Shown: in pieces, positions 51,801-63,130 of the stretch
Layout: each line of letters begins with the position of its first letter
Numbering within the stretch: position 1 is the first letter of the stretch
Assembly: GCF_032854445.1 (NCBI RefSeq)
Contig: NW_027017970.1
Coordinates: 62,001 to 126,000, forward strand
DNA length: 64,000 nt
DNA from: Liolophura sinensis
Taxonomy: Eukaryota; Mollusca; Polyplacophora; Chitonida; Chitonidae
Direction: 5' to 3'
Made by a program: the position numbers and the translations under genes
The notes under the pieces: generated by a model
The model's input: the letters and a program-made list of their open reading frames with translations, nothing else
The model's database searches: none
What the model was told of the DNA's origin: nothing

Positions 51801-53562
51801 AACACTGACCCACATTTATAAGGTGCCAAAAGATGCGGAATTGGGCCAGGCATCGGCAGCTGTTAAAAAATTGCAAATATCCCTGGTTTCCATGGAGTAA
51901 GAGCCGTTACTGGGCACGTGAATATGACATAAATGATCATTGAATTGTCTCTACAGCCAAAAGTATTGGTCAGAGAGCAACGCGGTTTGCACCATTCGAT
52001 TTCTCGCCACAAAATACGTCGGATTAGCCTCTTACTAGTGGCACTGGAACAGTTTTTCCACTTTTGCATTTTTACCTGGTCTTTTTGTTAATTGAAATCG
52101 GCTACACTGTACTCTGTACAATCGCGACTGGTCATTACTATATTCAACTTTTGACTATAAGTTATGTGCACTTCGGTAGCCCAGAAGACGTCAAATCTTT
52201 GGGCTAAGCCCATTTAACTCACCCAGAAATTGTCTTACTTCTAAGTCCAAGACAATCTCAATGTCTTTATCTACGTGTAGAAAAACCACACCATTTGTAC
52301 ATAAAAAAAAACAAGGTACTTGATACAGTCTGCTGTAAAAAGTTCAACTGACCACAGACCCACATGAATAAGGTGCCTAAAGATGCGGAATTGGGCCAGG
52401 CATCGGCAGCTGTTAAAAAATTGCAAATATCCCTGGTTTCCATGGAGTAAGAGCCGTTGCTGGGCACGTGATTATGACATCAATGATCATTCAATTGTCG
52501 CTACAGCCAAAAGTATTGGTCGGAGAGCAACGCGGTTTGCACCATTCGATTTCTCGTCACAAAATACGTCGGATTAGCCTCTTACCAGCAGCACTGGAAC
52601 AGTTTTTCCACTTTTGCATTTTTGCCTGGGTGTTTTGTTAATTGAAATCGGCTACACTGTACTCTGTACAATCGCGACTGGTCATTACTATATTCAACTT
52701 TTGACTATAAGTTATGTGCCCTTCGGTAGCCCAGAAGACCTGAAATCTTTGGGCCAAGCCCATTTAACTCACCCAGCAATTGTCTTATTTCTAAGTCCAA
52801 GACAATCTCAATGTCTTTATCTACGTGTAGAAAAACCACACCATTTGTACATGAAAAACACAAGGTACTTGATACAGTCTGCTGTAAAAAGTACAACTAA
52901 ACACTGACCCACATTTATAAGGTGCCAAAAGATGCGGAATTGGGCCAGGCATCGGCAGTTGTTAAAAAATTGCAAATTTTCCTGGTTTCCATGGAGTAAG
53001 AGCCGTTGCTACGCACGTGATTATGACATAAATGATCATTCAATTGTCGCTACAGCCAAAAGTATTGGTGGGAGAGCAACGCGGATTGCACCATTCGATT
53101 TCTCGTCACAAATTACGTCGGATTAGCCTCTTACTAGTAGCACTGGAACAGTTTTTCCACTTTTGCATTTTTACCTGGTCTTTTTGTTAATTGAAATCGG
53201 CTACACTGTACTCTGTACAATCGCGACTGGTCATTACTATATTCAACTTTTGACTATAAGTTATGTGCCCTTCGGTAGCCCAGAAGACGACAAATCTTTG
53301 GGCCAAGCCCATTTAACTCACCCAGCAATTGCCTTACTTCTAAGTGCAAGACAATCTCAATGTCTTTATCTACGTGTAGAAAAACCACACCATTTGTACG
53401 TGAAAAATACAAGGTACTTGATACAGTCTGCTGTAAAAAGTACAACTGAACACTGACCCACTTCAGTAAGGTGCAAAAAGATGCGGAATTGGACCAGGCA
53501 TCGGCAGCTGTTGAAAAATTGCAAATATCCCTGGTTTCCATGGAGTAAGAGACGTTGCTACG

Positions 53563-53568
53563 CACGTG
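53563..53568. other. CACGTG E-box-like hexamer, polymorphic between units
   Basis: CACGTG is the classical bHLH E-box core and contains a CpG. In other unit types it is CACATG (for example 48622-48627) or AAATG (32152 region). The variation follows unit type. Regulatory meaning is unproven; a six-base match occurs easily by chance, but here it is repeated at a fixed phase dozens of times. Confidence 0.35.
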
Positions 53569-53579
53569 ATTATGACATC

Positions 53580-53589
53580 AATGATCATT
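53580..53589. other. 10-bp palindrome AATGATCATT (one per unit)
   Basis: A perfect palindrome in most units. In units with gaaataaatgatcaat it is broken. Where catcaatgatcattga occurs (63460-63475 region) it extends to 14 bp. No function is assigned. Confidence 0.5.
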
Positions 53590-53700
53590 CAATTGTCACT
53601 ACAGCCAAAAGTATTGGTCGGAGAGCAACGTGGTTTGCACCATTCGATTTCTCGTCACAAAATACGTCGGATTAGCCTCTTACCAGCAGCACTGGAACAG

Positions 53701-53734
53701 TTTTTCCACTTTTGCATTTTTACCTGGTCTTTTT
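53701..53734. other. Cluster of four T-tracts, possible curved DNA (one per unit)
   Basis: T-tracts start at 53701, 53710, 53717 and 53730 in the reference unit, separated by short mixed spacers. The spacing is only loosely helical (about 8, 8 and 13 bp between centres). Tract clusters like this can bend DNA, which is common in satellites. This is inferred from sequence only. Confidence 0.4.
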
Positions 53735-53755
53735 GTTAATTGAAATCGGCTACAC

Positions 53756-53768
53756 TGTACTCTGTACA
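53756..53768. other. Short dyad TGTAC-TCT-GTACA (one per unit)
   Basis: Perfect 5-bp arms around a 3-bp centre, given here for the reference unit. It is preserved in nearly all units; the exception is near 16978, where a base is lost. A binding site for a dimeric protein is possible, but no factor is recognised. Confidence 0.5.
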
Positions 53769-54897
53769 ATCGCGACTGGTCATTACTATATTCAACTTTT
53801 GACTATAAGTTATGTGCCCTTCGGTAGCCCAGAAGACGTCAAATCTTTGGGCTAAGCCCATTTAACTCACCCAGCAATTGTCTTACTTCTAAGTCTAAGA
53901 CAATCTCAATGTCTTTATCTACGTGTAGAAAAACCACACCATTTGTACATGAAAAACACAAGGTACTTGATACAGTCTGCTGTAAAAAGTACAACTGAAC
54001 ACTGACCCACATTTATAAGGTGCCAAAAGATGCGGAATTGGGCCAGGCATCGGCAGCTGTTAAAAAATTGCAAATATCCCTGGTTTCCATGGAGTAAGAG
54101 CCGTTACTGGGCACGTGATTATGACATAAATGATCATTGAATTGTCTCTACAGCCAAAAGTATTTGTCAGAGAGCAACGCGGTTTGCACCATTCGATTTC
54201 TCGCCACAAAATACGTCGGATTAGCCTCTTACCAGCAGCACTGGAACAGTTTTTCCACTTTTGCATTTTTACCTGGTCTTTTTGTTAATTGAAATCGGCT
54301 ACACTGTACTCTGTACAATCGCGACTGGTCATTACTATATTCAACTTTTGACTATAAGTTATGTGCCCTTCGGTAGCCCAGAAGACGACAAATCTTTGGG
54401 CTAAGCCCTTTTAACTCACCCAGCAATTGTCTTACTTCTAAGTCTAAGACAATCTCAATGTCTTTATCTACGTGTAGAAAAACCAGACCATTTGTACAGA
54501 AAAAACACAAGGTACTTGATACAGTCTGCTGTAAAAAGTACAACTGAACACTGACCCACATTTATAAGGTGCCAAAAGATGCGGAATTGGGCCAGGCATC
54601 GGCAGCTAATAAAAAATTGCAAATATCCCTGGTTTCCATGGAGTAAGAGCCGTTACTGGGCACGTGATTATGACATAAATGATCATTGAATTGTCTCTAC
54701 AGCCAAAAGTATTGGTCAGAGAGCAACGCGGTTTGCACCATTCGATTTCTCGCCACAAAATACGTCGGATTAGCCTCTTACTAGTAGCACTGGAACAGTT
54801 TTTCCACTTTTGCATTTTTACCTGGTCTTTTTGTTAATTGAAATCGGCTACACTGTACTCTGTACAATCGCGACTGGTCATTACTATATTCAACTTT

Positions 54898-55994
54898 TGA
54901 CTATAAGTTATGTGCCCTTCGGTAGCCCAGAAGACGACAAATCTTTGGGCCCAGCCCATTTAACTCACCCAGCAATTGCCTTACTTCTAAGTGCAAGACA
55001 ATCTCAATGTCTTTATCTACGTGTAGAAAAACCACACCATTTGTACGTGAAAAACACAAGGTATTTAATACAGTCTGCTGTAAAAAGTACAACTGAACAC
55101 TGACCCACTTCAGTAAGGTGCATAAAGATGCGGAATTGAGCCAGGCATCGGCAGCTGTTGAAAAATTGCAAATTTCCCTGGTTTCCATGGAGTAAGAGAC
55201 GTTGCTACGCACGTGATTATGACATAAATGATCATTCAATTGTCTCTACAGCGAAAAGTATTGGTCAGAGAGCAACGCAGTTTGCACCATTCGATTTCTC
55301 GTCACAAAATACGTCGGATTAGCCTCTTACCAGCAGCACTGGAACAGTTTTTCCACTTTTGCATTTTTGCCTGGTGTTTTGTTAATTGAAATCGGCTACA
55401 CTGTACTCTGTACAATCGCGACTGGTCATTACTATATTCAACTTTTGACTATAAGTTATGTGCCCTTCGGTAGCCCAGAAGACGTCAAATCTTTGGGCTA
55501 AGCCCATTTAACTCACCCAGCAATTGTCTTACTTCTAAGTCCAAGACAATCTCAATGTCTTTATCTACGTGTAGAAAAACCACACCATTTGTACGTAAAA
55601 AACACAAGGTACTTGATACAGTCTGCTGTAAAAAGTACAACTGAACACTGACCCACTTCAGTAAGGTGCCAAAAGATGCGGAATTGAGCCAGGCATCGGC
55701 AGCTGTTAAAAAATTGCAAATTTTCCTGGTTTCCATGCAGTAAGAGACGTTGCTACGCACGTGATTATGACATAAATGATCATTCAATTGTCTCTACAGC
55801 GAAAAGTATTGGTCAGAGAGCAACGCAGTTTGCACCATTCGATTTCTCGTCACAAATTACGTCGGATTAGCCTCTTACCAGCAGCACTGGAACAGTTTTT
55901 CCACTTTTGCATTTTTGCCTGGTCTTTTTGTTAATTGAAATCGGCTACACTGTACTCTGTACAATCGCGACTGGTCATTACTATATTCAACTTT
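54898..55994 (+). repeat. Two-unit block repeated at 57093-58189
   Basis: Rare words gggcccagccc, aaggtatttaatac, gtgcataaagatg and acagcgaaaag occur here and again 2195 bp (four units) downstream at 57093-58189, but in no other unit, except that acagcgaaaag also occurs once near 55797. Both copies end with gcctggtgttttgtt, one base shorter than usual, giving 548-bp units at 54898 and 57093. Confidence 0.87.
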
Positions 55995-57092
55995 TGACTA
56001 TAAGTTATGTGCCCTTCGGTAGCCCAGAAGACGTCAAATCTTTGGGCTAAGCCCATTTAACTCACCCAGCAATTGTCTTACTTCTAAGTCTAAGACAATC
56101 TCAATGTCTTTATCTACGTGTAGAAAAACCAGACCATTTGTACATAAAAAACACAAGGTACTTGATACAGTCTGCTGTATAAAGTACAACTGAACACTGA
56201 CCCACATTTATAAGGTGCCAAAAGATGCGGCATTGGGCCAGGCATCGGCAGCTGTTAAAAAATTGCAAATATCCCTGGTTTCCATGGAGTAAGAGCCGTT
56301 ACTGGGCACGTGATTATGACATAAATGATCATTGAATTGTCTCTACAGCCAAAAGTATTGGTCGGAGAGCAACGCAGTTTGCACCATTCGATTTCTCGTC
56401 ACAAATTACGTCGGATTAGCCTCTTACTAGTAGCACTGGAACAGTTTTTCCACTTTTGCATTTTTACCTGGTCTTTTTGTTAATTGAAATCGGCTACACT
56501 GTACTCTGTACAATAGCGACTGGTTATTACTATATTCAACTTTTGACTATAAGTTATGTGCCCTTCGGTAGGCCAGAAGACGACAAATCTTTGGGCCAAG
56601 CCCATTTAACTCACCCAGCAATTGCCTTACTTTTAAGTGCAAAACAATCTCAATGTCTTTATCTACGTGTAGAAAAACCACACCATTTGTACATGAAAAA
56701 CACAAGGTACTTGATACAGTCTGCTGTAAAAAGTACAACTGAACACTGACCCACTTCAGTAAGGTGCCAAAAGATGCGGAATTGAGCCAGGCATCGGCAG
56801 CTGTTAAAAAATTGCAAATTTCCCTGGTTTCCATGTAGTAAGAGACGTTGCTACGCACATGATTATGACATAAATGATCATTGAATTGTCTCTACAGCCA
56901 AAAGTATTGGTCAGAGAGCAACGCGGTTTGCACCATTCGATTTCTCGCCACAAAATACGTCGGATTAGCCTCTTACTAGTAGCACTGGAACAGTTTTTCC
57001 ACTTTTGCATTTTTACCTGGTCTTTTTGTTAATTGAAATCGGCTACACTGTACTCTGTACAATCGCGACTGGTCATTACTATATTCAACTTT

Positions 57093-58189
57093 TGACTATA
57101 AGTTATGTGCCCTTCGGTAGCCCAGAAGACGACAAATCTTTGGGCCCAGCCCATTTAACTCACCCAGCAATTGCCTTACTTCTAAGTGCAAGACAATCTC
57201 AATGTCTTTATCTACGTGTAGAAAAACCACACCATTTGTACGTGAAAAACACAAGGTATTTAATACAGTCTGCTGTAAAAAGTACAACTGAACACTGACC
57301 CACTTCAGTAAGGTGCATAAAGATGCGGAATTGAGCCAGGCATCGGCAGCTGTTGAAAAATTGCACATTTCCCTGGTTTCCATGGAGTAAGAGACGTTGC
57401 TACGCACGTGATTATGACATAAATGATCATTCAATTGTCTCTACAGCGAAAAGTATTGGTCAGAGAGCAACGCAGTTTGCACCATTCGATTTCTCGTCAC
57501 AAAATACGTCGGATTAGCCTCTTACCAGCAGCACTGGAACAGTTTTTCCACTTTTGCATTTTTGCCTGGTGTTTTGTTAATTGAAATCGGCTACACTGTA
57601 CTCTGTACAATCGCGACTGGTCATTACTATATTCAACTTTTGCATATAAGTTATGTGCCCTTCGGTAGCCCAGAAGACCTGAAATCTTTGGGCTAAGCCC
57701 ATTTAACTCACCCAGCAATTGTCTTACTTCTAAGTCTAAGACAATCTCAATGTCTTTATCTACGTGTAGAAAAACCACACCATTTGTACGTAAAAAACAC
57801 AAGGTACTTGATACAGTCTGCTGTAAAAAGTACAACTGAACACTGACCCACTTCAGTAAGGTGCCAAAAGATGCGGAATTGAGCCAGGCATCGGCAGCTG
57901 TTAAAAAATTGCAAATTTTCCTGGTTTCCATGCAGTAAGAGACGTTGCTACGCACATGATTATGACATAAATGATCATTCAATTGTCGCTACAGCCAAAA
58001 GTATTGGTCGGAGAGCAACGCGGTTTGCACCATTCGATTTCTCGTCACAAAATACGTCGGATTAGCCTCTTATCAGCAGCACTGGAACATTTTTTCCACT
58101 TTTGCATTTTTGCCTGGTCTTTTTGTTAATTGAAATCGGCTACACTGTACTCTGTACAATCGCGACTGGTCATTACTATATTCAACTTT
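57093..58189 (+). repeat. Second copy of the 54898-55994 block
   Basis: Matches the first copy at a 2195-bp offset. Private differences are ttgcacatttccc near 57361 and, at the unit boundary, tgcatataag instead of tgactataag at 57641. The second unit here has gacctg where the first copy has gacgtc, so the exchanged tract ends near 57690. Confidence 0.86.
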
Positions 58190-61100
58190 TGACTATAAGT
58201 TATGTGCCCTTCGGTAGCCCAGAAGACGTCAAATCTTTGGGCTAAGCCCATTTAACTCACCCAGCAATTGTCTTACTTCTAAGTCTAAGACAATCTCAAT
58301 GTCTTTATCTACGTGTAGAAAAACCAGACCATTTGTACATAAAAAACACAAGGTACTTGATACAGTCTGCTGTATAAAGTACAACTGAACACTGACCCAC
58401 ATTTATAAGGTGCCAAAAGATGCGGAATTGGACCAGGCATCGGCAGCTGTTAAAAAATTGCAAATATCCCTGGTTTCCATGGAGTAAGAGCCGTTACTGG
58501 GCACGTGATTATGACATAAATGATCATTCAATTGTCTCTACAGCCAAAAGTATTGGTCGGAGAGCAACGCGGTTTGCACCATTCGATTTCTCGCCACAAA
58601 ATACGTCGGATTAGCCTCTTACTAGTAGCACTGGAACAGTTTTTCCACTTTTGCATTTTTACCTGGTCTTTTTGTTAATTGAAATCGGTTACACTGTACT
58701 CTGTACAATAGCGACTGGTTATTACTATATTCAACTTTTGACTATAAGTTATGTGCCCTTCGGTAGGCCAGAAGACGACAAATCTTTGGGCTAAGCCCAT
58801 TTAACTCACCCAGCAATTGCCTTACTTCTAAGTGCAAGACAATCTCAATGTCTTTATTTACGTGTAGAAAAACCACACCATTTGTACATGAAAAACACAA
58901 GGTACTTGATACAGTCTGCTGTAAAAAGTACAACTGAACACTGACCCACTTCAGTAAGGTGCCAAAAGATGCGGAATTGAGCCATGCATCGGCAGCTGTT
59001 AAAAAATTGCAAATTTCCCTGGTTTCCATGCAGTAAGAGACGTTGCTACGCACATGATTATGACATAAATGATCATTCAATTGTCGCTACAGCCAAAAGT
59101 ATTGGTCGGAGAGCAACGCGGTTTGCACCATTCGATTTCTCGTCACAAAATACGTCGGATTAGCCTCTTATCAGCAGCACTGGAACATTTTTTCCACTTT
59201 TGCATTTTTGCCTGGTCTTTTTGTTAATTGAAATCGGCTACACTGTACTCTGTACAATCGCGACTGGTCATTACTATATTCAACTTTTGACTATAAGTTA
59301 TGTGCCCTTCGGTAGCCCAGAAGACGTCAAGTCTTTGGGCTAAGCCCATTTAACTCACCCAGCAATTGTGTTACTTCTAAGTCTAAGACAATCTCAATGT
59401 CTTTATCTACGTGTAGAAAAACCAGACCATTTGTACATAAAAAACACAAGGTACTTGATACAGTCTGCTGTATAAAGTACAACTGAACACTGACCCACAT
59501 TTATAAGGTGCCAAAAGATGCGGCATTGAGCCAGGCATCGGCAGCTGTTAAAAAATTGCAAATATCCCTGGTTTCCATGGAGTAAGAGCCGTTACTGGGC
59601 ACGTGATTATGACATAAATGATCATTGAATTGTCTCTACAGCCAAAAGTATTGGTCGGAGAGCAACGCGGTTTGCACCATTCGATTTCTCGTCACAAATT
59701 ACGTCGGATTAGCCTCTTACTAGTAGCACTGGAACAGTTTTTCCACTTTTGCATTTTTACCTGGTCTTTTTGTTAATTGAAATCGGCTACACTGTACTCT
59801 GTACAATAGCGACTGGTTATTACTATATTCAACTTTTGACTATAAGTTATGTGCCCTTCGGTAGGCCAGAAGACGACAAATCTTTGGGCCAAGCCCATTT
59901 AACTCACCCAGCAATTGCCTTACTTCTAAGTGCAAGACAATCTCAATGTCTTTATTTACGTGTAGAAAAACCACACCATTTGTACATGAAAAACACAAGG
60001 TACTTGATACAGTCTGCTGTAAAAAGTACAACTGAACACTGACCCACTTCAGTAAGGTGCCAAAAGATGCGGAATTGAGCCAGGCATCGGCAGCTGTTAA
60101 AAAATTGCAAATTTCCCTGGTTTCCATGTAGTAAGAGACGTTGCTACGCACATGATTATGACATACATGATCATTCAATTGTCGCTACAGCCAAAAGTAT
60201 TGGTCGGAGAGCAGCGCGGTTTGCACCATTCGATTTCTCGTCACAAAATACGTCGGATTAGCCTCTTATCAGCAGCACTGGAACATTTTTTCCACTTTTG
60301 CATTTTTGCCTGGTCTTTTTGTTAATTGAAATCGGCTACACTGTACTCTGTACAATCGCGACTGGTCATTACTATATTCAACTTTTGACTATAAGTTATG
60401 TGCACTTCGGTAGCCCAGAAGACGTCAAATCTTTGGGCTAAGCCCATTTAACTCACCCAGAAATTGTCTTACTTCTAAGTCCAAGACAATCTCAATGTCT
60501 TTATCTACGTGTAGAAAAACCACACCATTTGTACATAAAAAAAACAAGGTACTTGATACAGTCTGCTGTAAAAAGTTCAACTGACCACAGACCCACATGA
60601 ATAAGGTGCCTAAAGATGCGGAATTGGGCCAGGCATCGGCAGCTGTTAAAAAATTGCAAATATCCCTGGTTTCCATGGAGTAAGAGCCGTTGCTGGGCAC
60701 GTGATTATGACATCAATGATCATTCAATTGTCGCTACAGCCAAAAGTATTGGTCGGAGAGCAACGCGGTTTGCACCATTCGATTTCTCGTCACAAAATAC
60801 GTCGGATTAGCCTCTTACCAGCAGCACTGGAACAGTTTTTCCACTTTTGCATTTTTGCCTGGGTGTTTTGTTAATTGAAATCGGCTACACTGTACTCTGT
60901 ACAATCGCGACTGGTCATTACTATATTCAACTTTTGACTATAAGTTATGTGCCCTTCGGTAGCCCAGAAGACCTGAAATCTTTGGGCCAAGCCCATTTAA
61001 CTCACCCAGCAATTGTCTTATTTCTAAGTCCAAGACAATCTCAATGTCTTTATCTACGTGTAGAAAAACCACACCATTTGTACATGAAAAACACAAGGTA

Positions 61101-62032
61101 CTTCATACAGTCTGCTGTAAAAAGTACAACTAAACACTGACCCACATTTATAAGGTGCCAAAAGATGCGGAATTGGGCCAGGCATCGGCAGTTGTTAAAA
61201 AATTGCAAATTTTCCTGGTTTCCATGGAGTAAGAGCCGTTGCTACGCACGTGATTATGACATAAATGATCATTCAATTGTCGCTACAGCCAAAAGTATTG
61301 GTGGGAGAGCAACGCGGATTGCACCATTCGATTTCTCGTCACAAATTACGTCGGATTAGCCTCTTACTAGTGGCACTGGAACAGTTTTTCCACTTTTGCA
61401 TTTTTACCTGGTCTTTTTGTTAATTGAAATCGGCTACACTGTACTCTGTACAATCGCGACTGGTCATTACTATATTCAACTTTTGACTATAAGTTATGTG
61501 CCCTTCGGTAGCCCAGAAGACGACAAATCTTTGGGCCAAGCCCATTTAACTCACCCAGCAATTGCCTTACTTCTAAGACCAAGACAATCTCAATGTCTTT
61601 ATCTACGTGTAGAAAAACCACACCATTTGTACGTGAAAAATACAAGGTACTTGATACAGTCTGCTGTAAAAAGTACAACTGAACACTGACCCACTTCAGT
61701 AAGGTGCAAAAAGATCCGGAATTGAGCCAGGCATCGGCAGCTGTTAAAAAATTGCAAATATCCCTGGTTTCCATGCAGTAAGAGACGTTGCTACGCACAT
61801 GATTATGACATAAATGATCATTCAATTGTCGCTACAGCCAAAAATATTGGTCGGAGAGCAACGCGGTTTGCACCATTCGATTTCTCGTCACAAAATACGT
61901 CGGATTAGCCTCTTATCAGCAGCACTGGAACATTTTTTCCACTTTTGCATTGTTGCCTGGTCTTTTTGTTAATTGAAATCGGCTACACTGTACTCTGTAC
62001 AATCGCGACTGGTCATTACTATATTCAACTTT
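58190..62032 (+). repeat. Seven-unit cassette, copy 3
   Basis: Units start at 58190, 58739, 59288, 59837, 60386, 60935 and 61484 and follow the unit-type order of copy 1. The offset is about 13,175 bp from copy 1 and 8233-8234 bp from the 51054-53799 part of copy 2. Rare shared words tie copies 2 and 3 together: gaaaaatacaagg at about 53404 and 61636, and gtgcaaaaagat at about 53471 and 61705. Copy 1 instead has gaaaaacacaagg and gtgccaaaaga. The two-unit insertion of copy 2 is absent. Copy 3 has private changes such as gaggacctg near 62067 just beyond its end. Confidence 0.85.
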
Positions 62033-62581
62033 TGACTATAAGTTATGTGCCCTTCGGTAGCCCAGAGGACCTGAAATCTTTGGGCCAAGCCCATTTAACT
62101 CACCCAGCAATTGTCTTATTTCTAAGTCCAAGACAATCTCAATGTCTTTATCTACGTGTAGAAAAACCACACCATTTGTACATGAAAAACACAAGGTACT
62201 TGATACAGTCTGCTGTAAAAAGTACAACTGAACACTGACCCACATTTATAAGGTGCCAAAAGATGCGGAATTGAGCCAGGCATCGGCAGTTTTTAAAAAA
62301 TTGCAAATTTTCCTGGTTTCCATGGAGTAAGAGCCGTTGATACGCACGTGATTATGACATAAATGATCATTCAATTGTCGCTACAGCCAAAAGTATTGGT
62401 CGGAGAGCAACGCGGATTGCACCATTCGATTTCTCGTCACAAATTACGTCGGATTAGCCTCTTACTAGTAGCACTGGAACAGTTTTTCCACTTTTGCATT
62501 TTTACCTGGTCTTTTTGTTAATTGAAATCGGCTACACTGTACTCTGTACAATCGCGACTGGTCATTACTATATTCAACTTT

Positions 62582-63130
62582 TGACTATAAGTTATGTGCC
62601 CTTCGGTAGCCCAGAAGACGACAAATCTTTGGGCCAAGCCCATTTAACTCACCCAGCAATTGCCTTACTTCTAAGTGCAAGACAATCTCAATGTCTTTAT
62701 TTACGTGTAGAAAAACCAGACCATTTGTACATGAAAAACACAAGGTACTTGATACAGTCTGCTGTAAAAAGTACAACTGAACACTGACCCACTTCAGTAA
62801 GGTGCCAAAAGATGCGGAATTGATCCAGGCATCGGCAGCTGTTGAAAAATTGCGAATTTTCCTGGTTTCCATGGGGTAAGAGCCGTTGCTACGCACGTGA
62901 TTATGACATAAATGATCATTCAATTGTCGCTACAGCCAAAAATATTGGTCGGAAAGCAACGGGGATTGCACCATTCAAATTCTCGTCACAAAATATGTCG
63001 GATTAGCCTCTTACTAGTTGCACTGGAACAGTTTTTCCACTTTTACATTTTTGCCTGGTGTTTTTGTTAATTGAAGCCGGCTACACTGTACTCTGTACAA
63101 TCGCGACTGGTCATTACTATATTCAACTTT
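62582..63130 (+). repeat. 'K' marker unit, copy 5
   Basis: Lies 19,214 bp (35 units) after copy 4. Diagnostic words are retained; private changes include ttgcgaattttcc, atggggtaag and aaaatatgtcgg. It is followed at 63131 by the acataataaac unit, whose tail has aaaacttttgttcgaag. The only similar tail is at about 21214 (aaaacttttggtcgaag). Confidence 0.88.

Larger units (their letters stand above)
48859..53799 (+). repeat. Seven-unit cassette, copy 2, with a two-unit insertion
   Basis: Units at 48859 and 49408 match 45015 and 45564 at an offset of 3844 bp (seven units plus 1). Units at 51054, 51603, 52152, 52702 and 53251 match 46113-48858 at an offset of 4941 bp (nine units). The change of offset is explained by about 1097 bp of extra satellite centred on the units at 49956 and 50505. 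The left junction lies in the downstream half of the 49408 unit. That unit switches there to gaggaacgcgg (near 49780), ttaccagcagc and ggtgttttgtt, whereas the matching position in copy 1 has gagcaacgcgg, ttatcagcagc and ggtctttttg. Confidence 0.87.
53251..53799 (+). repeat. Reference 549-bp satellite unit
   Basis: This unit is used here to describe internal layout. In order it carries: the anchor tgactataag; a short TGGGC/GCCCA dyad at 53299-53311; an A/C-rich middle with several GTAC words; the word atgcggaatt near 53481; the palindrome CCATGG at 53538-53543; CACGTG at 53563-53568; the 10-bp palindrome AATGATCATT at 53580-53589; the CpG-rich stretch near 53617-53670 (aacgtgg, ttcgat, ctcgtc, tacgtcgg); four closely spaced T-tracts at 53701-53734; and the dyad TGTAC-TCT-GTACA at 53756-53768. 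Hand counting gives about 228 G+C of 549 (41.5%) and 18 CpG. I see no internal 183-bp or other sub-repeat, so 549 bp appears to be the basic unit. Where the unit begins is arbitrary. Confidence 0.9.

Noticed and set aside
53270-53655. Pol III promoter: box A-like tagcccagaag and box B-like ttcgattt in each unit, hinting at a tRNA- or SINE-derived repeat
   Set aside because: The two words are about 370 bp apart, far beyond normal A-B spacing. The T-arm around ttcgatt does not pair, and no tRNA cloverleaf can be drawn.
53269-53660. CENP-B box
   Set aside because: The TTCG words (ttcggtagcc, ttcgatttct) lack the required A and CGGG positions on either strand.
53251-53799. Internal 183-bp trimeric sub-repeat
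   Set aside because: Comparing the three thirds of the unit by eye shows no alignment beyond chance; only the length is divisible.
53785-53815. TATA-like promoter (actatattcaac and gactataag) in each unit
   Set aside because: AT-rich words without any linked start site, downstream gene or consistent second element; not enough to call a promoter.
57497-57982. 161-codon minus-strand open frame, the longest in the window
   Set aside because: It exists only because the 57093 unit is one base short (ggtgttttgtt), which joins two ordinary satellite frames.
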